Source: Megaleporinus macrocephalus
Lineage: Eukaryota; Chordata; Actinopteri; Characiformes; Anostomidae
Length of the DNA stretch: 64,000 bases
Direction: 5' to 3'
Assembly (NCBI GenBank): GCA_021613375.1
Contig: CM038722.1
Coordinates: 23,456,107 to 23,520,106, forward strand
Positions 1 through 12,800 of the stretch are shown here, piece by piece. The stretch's first letter is position 1; every line of letters starts with the position of its first letter. A program made the position numbers and the translations under genes. Below the pieces are notes generated by a model. It had not been told where the DNA came from. It did not search any database and saw only the letters and a program-made list of their open reading frames with translations.

Positions 1-549
1 GAAAACATTTTTTCAAGTAATTTATGCTGTTTCTATTTTCCATTTATGCTTAAAAATTAAACAAAACAGAAAAACGAAAACCTGGATTTTGTATGAAAGC
101 GACAATATATTTATTTTCCATATGGGTAGCAGACAACTGAAAATGATATTAGCCTATAAAGGGTCTTAGCGCAGAGCTGCCACCATTTTTTGTTTCCAAC
201 AACTGACGGAGATCTGGTTAGAATACCACCCATATTCACAGTCAGTGATGTATCTAGAACTTCCAGAAGGCCTAGAGTGATGTTTTTTACTCACAAGTCT
301 GGTCCCACTCGATGTAACTCGAAACATCATTGGTAGATTACACGGTCACTTCCTAATTAATATGATGTTGATAGTTTGTCTAATGTGCAAGGCCTTCAGT
401 TCAGCTTCTAAGGATCAAAACAATGGCGGTATGTACCTAGAGACCACATGATAAAGATTTTAGCCCATTTGTATCTAACCAAAACTTAATACGCAAAATA
501 GGACAATACTTATAGTGTGTGAATTAAATAAGCATTATGATTCCATATG

Positions 550-800
550 ACTGGGAACAGTCGTGTGCTGGAGTTTATGGATCCGGACTTGTGACCAGAA
601 GGTTGCCGGTTTAGACCAACAGGACGCTATTAAAGTGCCCTTGAGAAAGGCGCCTAACCCTCACCTGCTCCCCAGGCACTGTGGATAGTGCTGCCCACTA
701 CCCTGGGCAAGTATGCTCACTGCCCCATGTGTATGTATTTGCTAGTGTGTGTATATGTGGGTGTTTCGCTGTGCGGATGGGTTAAATGGGTTAAAATCTG
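550..800 (+). repeat. tRNA-like SINE-type dispersed repeat
   Basis: The segment has a tRNA-like head with an anticodon-arm-like stretch and a degenerate B box (ggttgccggtttagacc). A body follows with the phrases 'cccttgagaaaggcgcctaa' and 'ctgcccactaccctgggcaa'. The same body occurs in reverse orientation at about 17985-18180 inside an sts intron. Two orientations of one family in the window, plus the tRNA-like head, support a SINE or SINE-like element. The exact family name is not claimed. Confidence 0.55.
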
Positions 801-1862
801 CTATGTGCAAACATTGAAATGAACTAAACTATACGTATATTTACATTACCAAGAATAATTTTGCCTTCTTTGACTGCCTAGGAGGCACTGAGGGTTCCCC
901 ACTGGCGATGCTACACCACTATTAAATTCCTGCAGGGCTTTTTAATATGTCTCTAATAACATGTTATATTTTTATCTGTGCATAATCATACTCGTGCAGT
1001 GTCCTGGTGAGATATGCATTAAATCCCACAGTTCATCCAATACACCACTGAACGTCAAATATACTGTAAGACTATTAAAGGAGCCCTGTAGCATTACTTT
1101 AGATCTTTTTTTTCATAAGGTATTGAGGGATAAAAGCTTTGAACCATTCGTTAAACATCTGCGTCAGACCCTTTAGGTTCGTCCTGAAGGACTTTCAAAT
1201 GTGTGGAACACATCTAAAAAGTTATGCAGCCCACTAGCACGACAATAATGAGCCACAAATGGGCAAAATACCAGTAAACAAAACCTCAACAGGAGACAAG
1301 AGAGATAGAGAGAGAGAGGGAGACTGCATTGCTCAAGCACTCTGTACTGTAAGTGCTCCTCCTCACCTTGCCTGTAGCGGAGTGGGTAAGTGGACGCAGG
1401 CGGGCGGTTTTGTGTGGGGTTTAGAGCAGCATGTGGCCTGTGAGAGCGCAGTGGTATTTGGGCACTTAAACCATCTCTGAGACACTGATCAGGATCTTCA
1501 GAGGAGATGTAGCTTGGCTGGAAATTGATTTTACACAGTTCTCCCTCCTTTTCCCCCGAAATGAGGTTGATCGGTCAAGGCATGTTTGGTGTCTGGAGAA
1601 TGGACAAAAGTACACGCAGAGCCAAAAACAGAAGTGGAACATCTTGAAGCCTGAATTTTTGTTCATTTTTTAGTAATAACATATAATATAATAATATAAA
1701 ATGTCAGAAACCACATCTCAGCAACGTTTTAAATGTGTGTTATGCTGTAGCCATGCAGTTTACACACTGCTGATTGAATTACATTGGTAAAATTAGCTTC
1801 ACAGCTCCAGTAACTATAACACTTTTAGTCACTGACCAACAACATTTGGAAGAAGTGTGCTG

Positions 1863-2300
1863 AATTACAGTGCTGTGCAAAGGTTGTAGGCACTTGTGGA
1901 CACTATTACATTTAAAAACATCTTTTTCCAGACAGGAAGCTTCTATTTGCTCAACAAAACACTTATTTTTTTAATATTTAAGCAGTATTTATAGATTAAG
2001 TGGTGCTTTTACATATGTCAGTGTGTTCATTTAACCCTTTCCAAAGTTTTCATCTAAACATGCTTTGACTGCTCAGTACTTCATTAAGCTAAATCAAGAT
2101 TACTGCTGAAGGAACTGAATACATTCATACAATGTCTGGGGCGTCCAGGAGAAATCTGGACCCTAACTTTGTTCTTCAAACTGGAGCTCAAGATATGATC
2201 TACTTCTTTCACAATAAGATATTTATGCTACTTTGTATTGTTTATTAATGATTATTTATGTCTGTTCTAATGATATCTGGTGTTTTTACTAGTAAAAATG
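1863..2300. repeat. dispersed repeat, copy 1 (relative at 61200-61510)
   Basis: The stretch around 2010-2230 contains phrases such as 'tttacatatgtcagtgtgtt', 'ctgctcagtacttcattaag' and 'gaactgaatacattcataca'. All recur in the same order and orientation near 61230-61450, 59 kb away. The copies differ by small insertions and deletions. It starts with a 'cagtgctgtgcaaaggttgt' phrase typical of an abundant fish repeat. No coding capacity is visible. Confidence 0.7.
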
Positions 2301-4175
2301 CACTCATTGCTAAGATAAAGGTGTTTAAATGATGAGCTTAGGTGCCTCAGACTTCCACACAGTAGTTTATCTTGATCGGTCAAGCAGAATGAGGCTTTCA
2401 CTGGCTAGTTACAGCATAGCATGTCATCATTAGCATAATCATTAGCAGATAACAACAACATAGCCGGCGACTAAGGTAGAATAATAACCAAACTCTTTTA
2501 CTGATTCTTGTTAATGAGAGGCTATAGTCTTACACATTAAGCTCATTTACCAGTTCCTGGATTGGATGTACTAGCCTGCTTGCAAATAGACTTTCGGATG
2601 TGAATTGGCTTTAGGGTTAACATTCGAGACCTCCCGTTTCCTGTAGGAGACCTATAAGTCCTATTAGAAAAGCATCAATACATCTGAAATCAGTCTCACC
2701 TGTTAAACTATTAGAATCCCCTCCACTGTGAAACCAACCCCTAGAACAAAATACCTTTACTGACAGCACCGAAAACTCTTAATGGCTTCTATGATTTTCC
2801 CCAGCAGGCCAGGACTACATCTTACATCAAGTGAAAACTCTTATGGAGAACCTAACTGTTAAGACATAAAGGCCCCAATACGCTGTACATGGTTAACTGA
2901 TGACCATTAATTATTAATTAAATATAAATATTAATGATTCAAATATACTGTATGAACCGAAGTACTTTATTTATTACTAAACGTCTAAATATCTAAATAG
3001 CTAAATTTCTTATTTAAGTCTTATATACCATTCAGCCTTTCCAGATTTAAATAGAGCCACATAACCTTTATTATAATATTAATAATTTAAAAATCCTTTT
3101 TACCGTCATACTTAAGTGATCCTTAAGGAGAGGGCCGTCCACCGACACCCCCTATCAGCTTCTTTATTTAGGGTTCAGGAAAGCTATACATGTAGAACTG
3201 AGAGGGACTGGAGAAACTATACTGGTAACTGAAGGCTTAGTAAACTCTGACACTTGTAACAAACACATTGTGTCCCAGCTCAACCACTCCAATGGCAAGG
3301 CTGTATTAGTTTGGAGCGACAGGTGGCGCTGTTTGTCCACAGATCGGGCTGAAGCCACGTTCTAATAGCTGCTTTAACAGATGTGCTAGAATTCCCACAG
3401 TAGAGCCAAGTCATCCAATACAGCACGGAGCGCAGAGAAAATAAGCAATAACCAACTGTCTCTTGCGGGCAAAGGCAGAGGAACATTTTAAACATCCTCG
3501 CACAGCTCAAACAATTAAACCCTCTTTCCAAGTTCCACCGTGTGAGTAGACAGACAAGCAAAGGTAAATAAGAAAAAAGTCTAAATGTAATTGTAAAATG
3601 ATACGAAGCTCACTCTTTGATCTGGCTATGTTTAGACATGTAGTGTACATGGCTTTGCCTGCTACCGTTCTAAAAAGAAACGATCACAATAAAGACGTGC
3701 TGGTAAAAAATAAAAAGGTCAGATCACATTCACACTTTACTTTTTCCAGCACATTCTTGGGTTGAAAGAATTTTAATTTTACTTTTAATAAAAAATACTG
3801 AGTATTTAGGTAGGAATTAGGTCTAGTTTCCTAACAAAACATTACAAGACTATAAGACTTGTTTCTATTCAGTCATAACACATACAGTGCATATATGACT
3901 ACTAGAATTTAAAACTACTGCACTGTAATTGTGTATTTACAATAATAGACGTTATCCTGCGATTTAATTGCCGCCTTTCATATAGGATACTGGATATAAA
4001 TAAATATTTAATTATTATTTTAATTAATTAATTTATTTATTTAAAGTGTTTAAGGAATTACATACAGATCTGTTCGTTATTATTATTCACCGAAATGTGT
4101 CTCCCGAGCTCACAGCTGTAAAGTTATAGCTATCTTTTGAAACTTTTCAGGTGTTTTGTTTTGACATGCACCCTG

Positions 4176-4245
4176 ATGCTGATTGGACAGCTTGCCGAGT
4201 CGCTCGTCCAATCCCAGTTTCGTGCGCGGGTCACGTGACAGTTGG
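4176..4245 (+). promoter_or_regulatory. sts core promoter region
   Basis: A compact CpG-richer island in AT-rich DNA holds an inverted CCAAT box (ATTGG, 4182-4186), a forward CCAAT box (4208-4212) and a palindromic E-box (4230-4239). It lies just upstream of a strong splice donor at 4306. No TATA box is visible. Position and composition fit the TATA-less promoter of the downstream sulfatase gene. The transcription start is inferred to fall around 4240-4270 and is not directly visible. Confidence 0.6.
4230..4239. promoter_or_regulatory. perfect CLEAR/E-box palindrome in sts promoter
   Basis: The ten bases read GTCACGTGAC, a perfect palindrome identical to the consensus CLEAR element bound by TFEB/TFE3/MITF, which drives lysosomal genes. 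USF factors also bind this core. It sits about 66 bp upstream of the first splice donor of sts. A role in nutrient or lysosomal-stress control of the gene is inference. Confidence 0.55.
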
Positions 4246-4305
4246 TTTCCTTGTTTTGAACTTGTCAGTTTCGCTGAAGTGGAGTTGGTGAAGTTTGACC
4301 TGAAG
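4246..4305 (+). other. sts: sts noncoding first exon (5' UTR), approximate 5' end
   Basis: Directly after the promoter motifs comes a short leader ending in 'gacctgaag' followed by an excellent donor (gtgagc at 4306). Joined to the acceptor at 6675-6676 it places A at -3 of the ATG at 6678, a favourable start context. The 5' limit is a guess. No ATG starts a long frame within the leader. Confidence 0.5.
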
Positions 4306-6113
4306 GTGAGCTGCCGGTCCAGCAGACCTCGAACCTGCCGTTTTCTACTGTTCTTCATACTACTGCGAAGGTCAAGGGGCGTAAAATGGCACATTAGGCG
4401 ATTAATGAAACGCAAATTAAGTGAATTAAAGTAAAATGGGACACGCTCCGGCAGATACAGCTCATGGCGCGGTGGCTGTTTCTTCTTCCTGCCCAGGTTT
4501 AGCAACTGCGTACAGTAAATAGGGGTTAAATGTTAGGAGTGATAATTCCACTGTTTTTCAAATGTTTCCATTGAAACAATGTCATCCTGAGTGGTTAGAT
4601 GTGAAATGCTGAGTCCTGACAAAATATGCATAGGGTTTACCATAAAACACAACCTCGCTATTAGTTTTACTGGAAAAGCTCAACTGCCTGTTTTCTGAAG
4701 TTAGCTCCTTGTTCAGATTCTCCGTTCCACCTTAAATGGTGCATCATTTACATCCTGGCGCCTCAGGCTCAACTGCAGGCCTTCTGAGGTTAGTTTGTAT
4801 TTGCTGCACAATTTAAGGTGGAACGGGGAGTTCAAATAAGAAGGCTGAGACACCAGAATGTAACTCCTGCACCTCTTAAGGTGGAACACGGAATTCTAAT
4901 AGCCTCGTCTTTCTTCAGGCTCATCAATAATAATCTAAGTGCCTCTATTATCTCCGTTATTGAAATGCTAGGTGGTTGATGCAGGATGTTGTGAGGCAAA
5001 ATAATACCTAATAAAAGTGTATTAAGCTTATTAACCTATATTAATGATATCCAAAACTCATAGAAATACATAGATGCAGTGGTGTTTTGGACAATAAATA
5101 CAAAAACTCTACTCGTATACGATCCCTATCAAGTCTATTGTAAAAAGAGACTTTTAATATTTTATATTTAATTTAATATTATCATGTCAAATGCTCAGCA
5201 AACTGAGATCCTCTCATATACCATGTTTCACCTGGTAATACATTAAGGCACAGAAAGATACTGATCTATGAATTCCACTGAATGACAGGAGCTGGGACAT
5301 GCTGACCTAACGTATGCTGGTTGGTTGGATCTTCCCAGGGTCCAACCAGTATGAATATTTTATGACTAATGCATAGATAACCATAACAGTTTCAGTGACT
5401 GATAGTGTAGTTTAAATTGTACAGACGTCTGGAGTTGTTGTTAACATTTAAGAACCTAAATCTGAACGTGCCTTGTAACTTAGTAGCTGGGTAATACCAC
5501 ATATGGCAGATAGTAATAAAGCTTAGGTTTTCTAATTTAAGGGGGGATTTATTAATGCGTCAGCTCCTGTAAAGTTATTTAGGTTTAAACAGATGTCAGC
5601 AGTGCAACATTTAATCTAACATGTATGCCACAAATAAGATTAGATAATGCAACATACAAACAGTGGGACCTCTAAAGCAATGGCTGGCCTTTTAATGCCT
5701 GAAAAGGTGGACCCGTGAGGCAGCTTGTACTGAACTGTAATGCTTTCTAAATTCCACCAGTATCTGACGATTTAAGGTGTGAGTGTGAGATGTGAGATAG
5801 ATGACCACAGTAAAGGTGCAGGAATGTAACTGTTGGTCCATTTATAGTGGAACGGAAACAAAAAAGCTGATAAATAAGGAGCCAACTTTAGCCATTTAGA
5901 GCATAAAAACAACAGTTACAATTGTGGGCTTTTGAGGGCTAGTGGTAGAAAGCAGTACTGATATAACTTAGCATTGCGGGCTTTCAGGGGCTAGTGGTAG
6001 ATATATATAGATCATACTATTTAGCACAGTAGAGCATTTAAGATTAACTTTGCTTGTTAGACATGGAGATGCCACAGTTACCTAAAAAAAGTTTCAATTA
6101 AACACCTGAAATG

Positions 6114-6115
<2 letters not shown>

Positions 6116-6196
<81 letters not shown>
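6116..6196. repeat. (AT)n microsatellite
   Basis: An uninterrupted TA dinucleotide run of about 80 bp in the intron between the sts 5' UTR exon and first coding exon. Isoleucine-tyrosine frames across it are artefacts. Confidence 0.97.
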
Positions 6197-6199
<3 letters not shown>

Positions 6200-6470
6200 A
6201 CACTGATGTGGTAGTAACACTGATGTGGTGGTTGTTTGTTGGTGTGGGTTGTGCTCTATTAGACACTCCTCCCTTGCTTGGGTTGGTCATTCTCTAGTCC
6301 TTCATCGATGGTCTTGCTGTTGGCTGGATGTCGCTGGCTGATTGGTGGACTGTTATCAGTCCAGCAGAAACACTGCAGCACTGCTGTGTCTGATCCACTC
6401 ACACCAGCTCAACACACACCAACACATCTTCAACACCACTCTGATAAACAGTTTCTGTTACAGTATATAT
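6197..6470. mobile_element. partial palindromic (foldback) element fragment
   Basis: It contains 'acactgatgtggtggttgtt', 'tggtggactgttatcagtcc' and 'cagcactgctgtgtctgatc', all recognisable parts of the palindromic family at 31234-32260. Only internal parts remain and both termini are missing. It directly abuts the (AT)n run. Confidence 0.7.
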
Positions 6471-6677
6471 AGTCAGTTGTGTTTTATTGATACCAATTAA
6501 ACCACAGAACATCAGTACTGGCTAACAGATACATGTGGCTGGCTCTGGATCTTCCTTTAATAAGAGATTGTACTATAATGTGCTGTTGTTTGACACTGAT
6601 GATTGTATTGCATAGAAGAATGTTGAGAAAGAATGAGGCTTGTCTTTTGTATTTTCTGTTTTTTTATATCACATAGA

Positions 6678-6823
6678 ATGAAACCTCAGTGGATCCTGCT
6701 CTCCCTCAGCGTGCTGCTCCCTGCGCCTTTGGCTCAAGGTGTTTCGAAGCCTAATTTTGTGCTGGTGATGGTGGATGATTTGGGAATAGGAGACCTTGGA
6801 TGCTATGGAAACACAACTCTGAA
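6678..6823 (+). CDS. sts: sts coding exon 1 (residues 1-49)
   Basis: It encodes the signal peptide (hydrophobic I6-L18, then A-Q-G) and the first sulfatase strand [11 protein letters not shown] with calcium ligands D33-D34. Sequon N45-T-T is present. The start is the first in-frame ATG after the acceptor 'cacatag'; an upstream in-frame ATG at 6633 lies in intron sequence before that acceptor. The donor is gtaggc, and K49 is split AA|G. Confidence 0.92.
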
Positions 6824-9800
6824 GTAGGCTGTGTGGCGTCACTGTCAGCTTTCATTTCAGACCTTTTTTGTTTGAAGCTTTTTTTTATACACGGCGGCTC
6901 AGTCGTACAAAGCATGATCTCTGTCTGGAACTTAAAGAGCAGACTCAAAGGACAGCAGGCTCTCGAATCTGAACAACAGTATGATCAGAAGATATAACCC
7001 TAGGCAGACAAAAGATCACCGAGGATTTTGAGAGGTCCTTATATATTCTGATGTTCCACTAACTAGATCTGTACCTACACAGGGTGACATTAGGGGCATG
7101 GAATTGTGAACCTGGATCAAAAATCAGTTCAACATGACTATTCAATTTGGACCTTTGGAGCTTTCTGATTATAAGGCTTTGTTGCCTAAATCAGAAGGAA
7201 TGATGTACTGTCCATATTCCATCAAGCTGTTTTTACTAAAAATGAATGGACAGTAGACTACACAGTAAACATGCTGTGTTGTAAGTCAGAATTGTTCACA
7301 GTGGTGGTGATGGGAACCAAAATTTTAAAGAGTTTAATGCCTAAAAAGCTAGCTCATACAAGAAATGGTTATAAAAATGCTAAACCATTGTTTTGCCATA
7401 GTTTTGAGGTACGTTCATGGCCAAGAGGTACATGCAGGGGGTTCTGAGGCAGAACTGATATTTGTAGTATATATAAAATTCAAATTCACATCTCTTTCTC
7501 TGTATACATTTTTGGCCCCCTTTTACCCTGTTCTTTATTAATCAACCCTCAAAGGATAGATATTATTTGGGTGGTGGGTCATTCTCAGCCCTGCAGTGAC
7601 ATTGATGTGGTGTGTTAGTGTGTGTTGTGCCGGTACAAGTGGAGATATTGTTTTGTGATAGTTTTGAGGTACATGCATGGCCAAGAGGTACACGCAGGGT
7701 GTTCTGAGGCAGAACTAATGTCTGCAGTACATATGAAATTCAAAAGATACATGAAGGTTCACTGATGTTTCTGGAGGCTATATTTGCATTGTAAACATCT
7801 TGACCTCTGGTTCCTATCATCACCAGTGGAAACCCGAGCTGGAAACCCAAGCTGGTAAGGTTTTATACTGTGAATCATCACTCTGAATTACTTTGTGTAC
7901 AAACTTTCTCTCATTTACAATGAACAGGACTGAAATTTAATGGTTAAATAAATATATAAATAAGATGGTTTCATAACTAGCTGATGTCCAATCAGCTACT
8001 AGAATGACTATTTTGGTTGTTGGCTGTCACTATAATTGATCTAAATCTGTCATTTTATGATGCATGCTGCTGTTCAGTGTTCTAGAAGTTCTGCCGATAC
8101 TCATGATATACTCAGGTATACATATAGCAAGAAAGGTTAAAATTATCATCCTTAGTGTTGAAGAGGTTTCTCTTTTACCATCTCGAAGTCCGGAGTGTTC
8201 TATAAAACCTTCAGCTGGAGATACATTTTATCAGCAGTTGTGTGCAGATGGAGCATTAAGTCAGGAGAAGATTTAGAGCAGAGACTTTCCAATAGAGAGA
8301 CTGAAGATTAGTACAAAGTGCACAGTCCAGCTTTTATCATTCCTTGATAGTAAGGCATGGTCACTGGGGTCTGCAGTACAGGATACAAGAGGGCGTTGAA
8401 AAGAGAAAAAGGAGAGGATAAAGTTTGGGAGGACTGGGATTCAATATATTGTACATTTGTGGTTGTTGCATATGTATTGGGTGATTATGCATTTAACACT
8501 GTTCTCTATGCATTAGATGGAATTGGGATGTAATGTAGCTCATATGATGAGGATTAATGTTTGAGATGGTAAGAAGGTAATCACTGAATGAGATGCAGTT
8601 CTGTGGTCTGAGTCGATGTAACGCTGGGTTTTGTTTGCTGTCTAGTCTTTAACATTTGGAACAGAAAGCAGATAAAAGCTTAGGAATGTGTGTTTAGTCA
8701 CAAAATCCTCCATCATAGTCAGAATCTTTTATCTCCAAGTGTATACAGATGTGGAAGATCACAAAAGCATCCAGTCACCATATCAGTAATCAGTCTTGTT
8801 TCTTGGTAATACCATAGATAATAATAATGTTGAAAAAAAAAAGTAATTCAATGACAGATGTTTTTGAATGTTTTACCAGTGTAGTACAGCACTGTAAAGA
8901 ACCAGAGCAGGCAATATTTATAGTTTTGTGAAGAATTATGCCATGTCAGCTACATCCAAAACATGTGGTCATACTATACATGCTGCAATAATGAATTAAC
9001 TTATAATAGAAGTACTATCCAAACAGTCAGTGAACCTACATGTACACTACCAGTCAAACGTTTTAGATCACTACCAGTCAAACGTTTTAGATCACTACCA
9101 GTCAAACGTTTTAGTACACTACCAGTCAAACGTTTTAGTACACTACCAGTCAAACGTTTTAGTACACTACCAGTCAAACGTTTTAGTACACTACCAGTCA
9201 AACGTTTTAGATACACTACCAGTCAAACGTTTTAGATATACTCCAGGCAAACGTTTTAGTACACTACCAGTCAAACGTTTTAGTACACTACCAGTCAAAC
9301 GTTTTAGATACACTACCAGTCAAACGTTTTAGATCACTACCAGTCAAACGTTTTAGATCACTACCAAGCAAACGTTTTAGATACACTACCAGTCAAACGT
9401 TTTAGATCACTACCAGACAAACGTTTTAGATACACTACCAGACAAACGTTTTAGATCACTACCAGTCAAACGTTTTAGTACACTACCAGTCAAACGTTTT
9501 AGTACACTACCAGTCAAACGTTTTAGTACACTATCAGTCAAACGTTTTAGTACACTACCAGTCCAACGTTTTAGTACACTATCAGTCAAACGTTTTAGTA
9601 CACTATCAGTCAAACGTTTTAGATCACTACCAGTCAAACGTTTTAGTACACTACCAGCCAAACGTTTTAGTACACTACCACTTCTAGCTTTTTATGTATA
9701 ATGTTGAGAATCGTGAAATGGGGAAAAGTCTGGGGAAACTATATACTGTTCTAGCTCTAGTAAGGACGTATTTTGTGATATTGTGCTGCAGGACGCCCCA

Positions 9801-12800
9801 CATTGACATGCTGGCACAGGCTGGGGTGAAGCTGACCCAGCACCTCGCTGCCTCTCCCCTATGCACCCCCAGCAGAGCAGCCTTCCTCACGGGCAGATAC
9901 CCCATACGATCAGGTCAGGCACCCCACAGGAACCTACATTACTGAAGGAGTTTAATTTGGAGTGTGGAGTCTGTGTAATAAGCAGTATGCACATGTAGTG
10001 CTGAGAAATGTAGGATGCTGAAGACACCAGAACTTAAACTCTATCTATTGATTTTTTACTGTAGCTGTTAGAAGACAGGTCAGTTTCTCTGGACTGGGAT
10101 TAGGCCTAGTTCTGGGCTACATTTTCAGAATGCTGATTAGTCCAGGACTAAGCTTAATTCCTGTCTGAGAAAACCAGTGTAGTTATATTGAATGCTGAAA
10201 TGATGTTTGGTTCAGGACTTTTTTTTTAATATCCACTTATTTGTGGCTCATTAAAAAAAGCAGCTGAAAAAAACACTGCTAACGATGTAAGTGTTTGGGG
10301 GCAGGGCTAAATTAATAAACAGATATATGTAAATGTGATCTTAATCATCAGGCCAATTGCAGAAGCCCTGTTCTGGACTTTTAATCCTTACTGCTGCCTG
10401 ACTGTTAAAACTGTTTGGTATTTTTGTGTGATTGTGATACAGGAATGGCTGCTCATGGTCGTGTTGGGGTATATGTAATTTCTGCTGCTTCTGGTGGTCT
10501 TCCTCAAGAGGAACTCACGTTCGCCAGGATCCTCAAAGAACAGGGCTACATGACTGCTCTAATCGGTATCCGCTATATCGTACATCATACAAAACATTCA
10601 TTTTACAAGACATTTAATGTACCATATTCATTCGGTTTGGAACATTAAATAGCTTTTATTTATCCTGAGGGTAGACATTCAGGCTCAGAAAGTGTTAATG
10701 TTTATGTATTGCTTCAAGGCAAATATTTGTAATAAGTAGCAAGCGCAAACCATTTCTGCCAAACGCAGGTTATTGTGGTAATGTATTCAATCAGGCATCA
10801 CTCACTTTATTTCTGTGAACTTGTCAGGTCCAGACTTCAGTTTCCCAGTTTAATATCTGCATACCTCACATTATAGTTATCAAAGGAATCCTTTAAAAAA
10901 TAACAGACATTCTGTAAAACGTTTTTAAAAGACTCTTCACATTTCACATCTCATTCATGTAATTCTTCTTCTCTAAGAACCATCCATGGAATTTGCATTG
11001 TTATTATTATTTTAGTAAGCCATTCCCATTTTAAATAAATTCACAACACTCACAAAATACTTGAGTGTAGGACCCCACCCATCCCAACAATGGACTCTTC
11101 TATCTGTCGAGGTCAGGGAAGCACTTTCGCTCCCTGAAGGACCACCTCACACACACTCATCATACATAGGACTTGTGCTCATTTGCACTTTCGTTCACTG
11201 TCATTTGGACTGTCATTGATTTCATCCACTTGTTACACAATTTGGACTTTATTCTACAATCCTTCACCCCATTGCAGACTTCTGTCTGTTTTCTACAATG
11301 TAAATGTATGTGTATTTTTTGCTTTTACTTGTATTTATTTTCTTGTTCTTGGTCCCATTTTAAATTTATTTACTTATTTTTATTAATATTTTGGATACTC
11401 TATACTGTCTTATTGGTTCATGTCAGCAGACAGCCATCGTCAAAACATTTCACTGCTAGTTGTACCGTGTACAACTGTGTGACAAACAAACGTTGGCTTT
11501 GGCTTTGACTTGGATGACATGCTCCTCCTGTGGGAGACAAGGGTTTCCACCTCAGAAAGGACCTCATGTCATTGTATAGTATTTAAATTATGCCAATGTA
11601 TTGACAAATGCGTACATACATGCGTATATTTATTTATTTATTTATTTAAAAAGGTACATAATGTACTGTAGCCAATAACAATCCTAACGATCAAGGTTTG
11701 ATTGTTTAATTTCTCTACAGGCAAATGGCACTTGGGCCTGAACTGTGAACACAGCAATGACCACTGTCACCACCCAAAAGTACACGGCTTTAACCACTTT
11801 TATGGGATAACCTTGACCAACCTGCGGGACTGCCAGCCAGGCCACGGCTCAGTTTTCTATAACATCAATGCCCACATCCCCTACGGCACGCTGGGTGCTG
11901 CCCTGGCCACCCTTGTTTTTCTCCACACCATTGGAATTATGGCCGTACCCCGCAGGCTAACGCTAGGCCTGGTGGCCTTATTGATTGTGGTGCTGTCTGT
12001 GTTTGGTTTCTTCGTCCACACATTCCCCAACTTCAACTGCTTCTTGATGAGAGGGGAGGAGGTTGTGGAGCAGCCGTATGTGTCAGAAAATCTAACACAG
12101 AGGATGACCAGGGAGGCGGTCGAGTTTCTGGAGAGGTTTGAGAACGTTAATATTGCTATAATGTATTGAAAGTTGGGATGTTTCAATCTGATTGGCATAT
12201 CAAACCCTATCTTAATGGAATGGTATGACGTTTGTTAGCACACATTTGTTTAGTCCATTGTGGTGTATTTGCACGACCATCATAGAGGTTAGATGTAGCT
12301 ATAGCTGAGTGGTAGGAGCTTGAGCGGAGTTGAAGCAGCTTAAAGTATATAAATTGTAGGGCTTACCTAAATAATACTAGAGTATTCCTTAATGACATTT
12401 GTATTTGGCGTACTATTGCCAGCACATTTCTACAGCAAGAGCATTTGTATGAATAACTTATTGTTAACATACTAGAAGTGCTAAAAATAAGTACATTACA
12501 GCTGGTTTAGTTGCATACATCATGTGAACAAATCCCAATAAACTGCAGCATTTTCTGTATCTGAAGAAATCACATGTGGGAGCCAGAAAAAAAAAATGTT
12601 TGGTGCGAAATTTAGATAAGTGGTTGGTATACCAAGGAGGCAGAACAAAGCTGATGAATCATCTCATGATATGTAAGCATAGTGGTATTTGAATACTGCT
12701 CAGTGGGCTGCATGCAGCTGATTTCAGTGTGGTTAAGTCTCAGTCATGAGAGAATTTGATGGCTCTTGATGCTAAACCCAGGGAACCTCAAAACCGGTTG

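Larger units (their letters stand above)
1..4170. other. upstream intergenic region, no gene recognised
   Basis: No exon of a known protein was recognised on either strand. Open frames here are short and resemble nothing I know. The region holds a SINE-like piece near 550-800, a dispersed repeat near 1863-2300 that has a relative at 61.2 kb, and otherwise AT-rich single-copy-looking DNA up to the sts promoter. Confidence 0.6.

Noticed and set aside
6633..6677. Upstream in-frame ATG of sts at 6633
   Set aside because: It precedes the acceptor at 6675-6676 and so falls in the intron. The ATG at 6678 gives a normal signal peptide and total length close to human STS.
9001..9661. Repeated octapeptide proteins (L-P-V-K-R-F-S-T and similar) on both strands
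   Set aside because: They arise only because the 24-bp minisatellite unit is a multiple of three without stops. There is no start context, conservation or splice support.
9045..9680. CRISPR-like array
   Set aside because: Units are directly contiguous with no variable spacers, and this is a vertebrate intron. It is a minisatellite. The same applies to 38985-40210.
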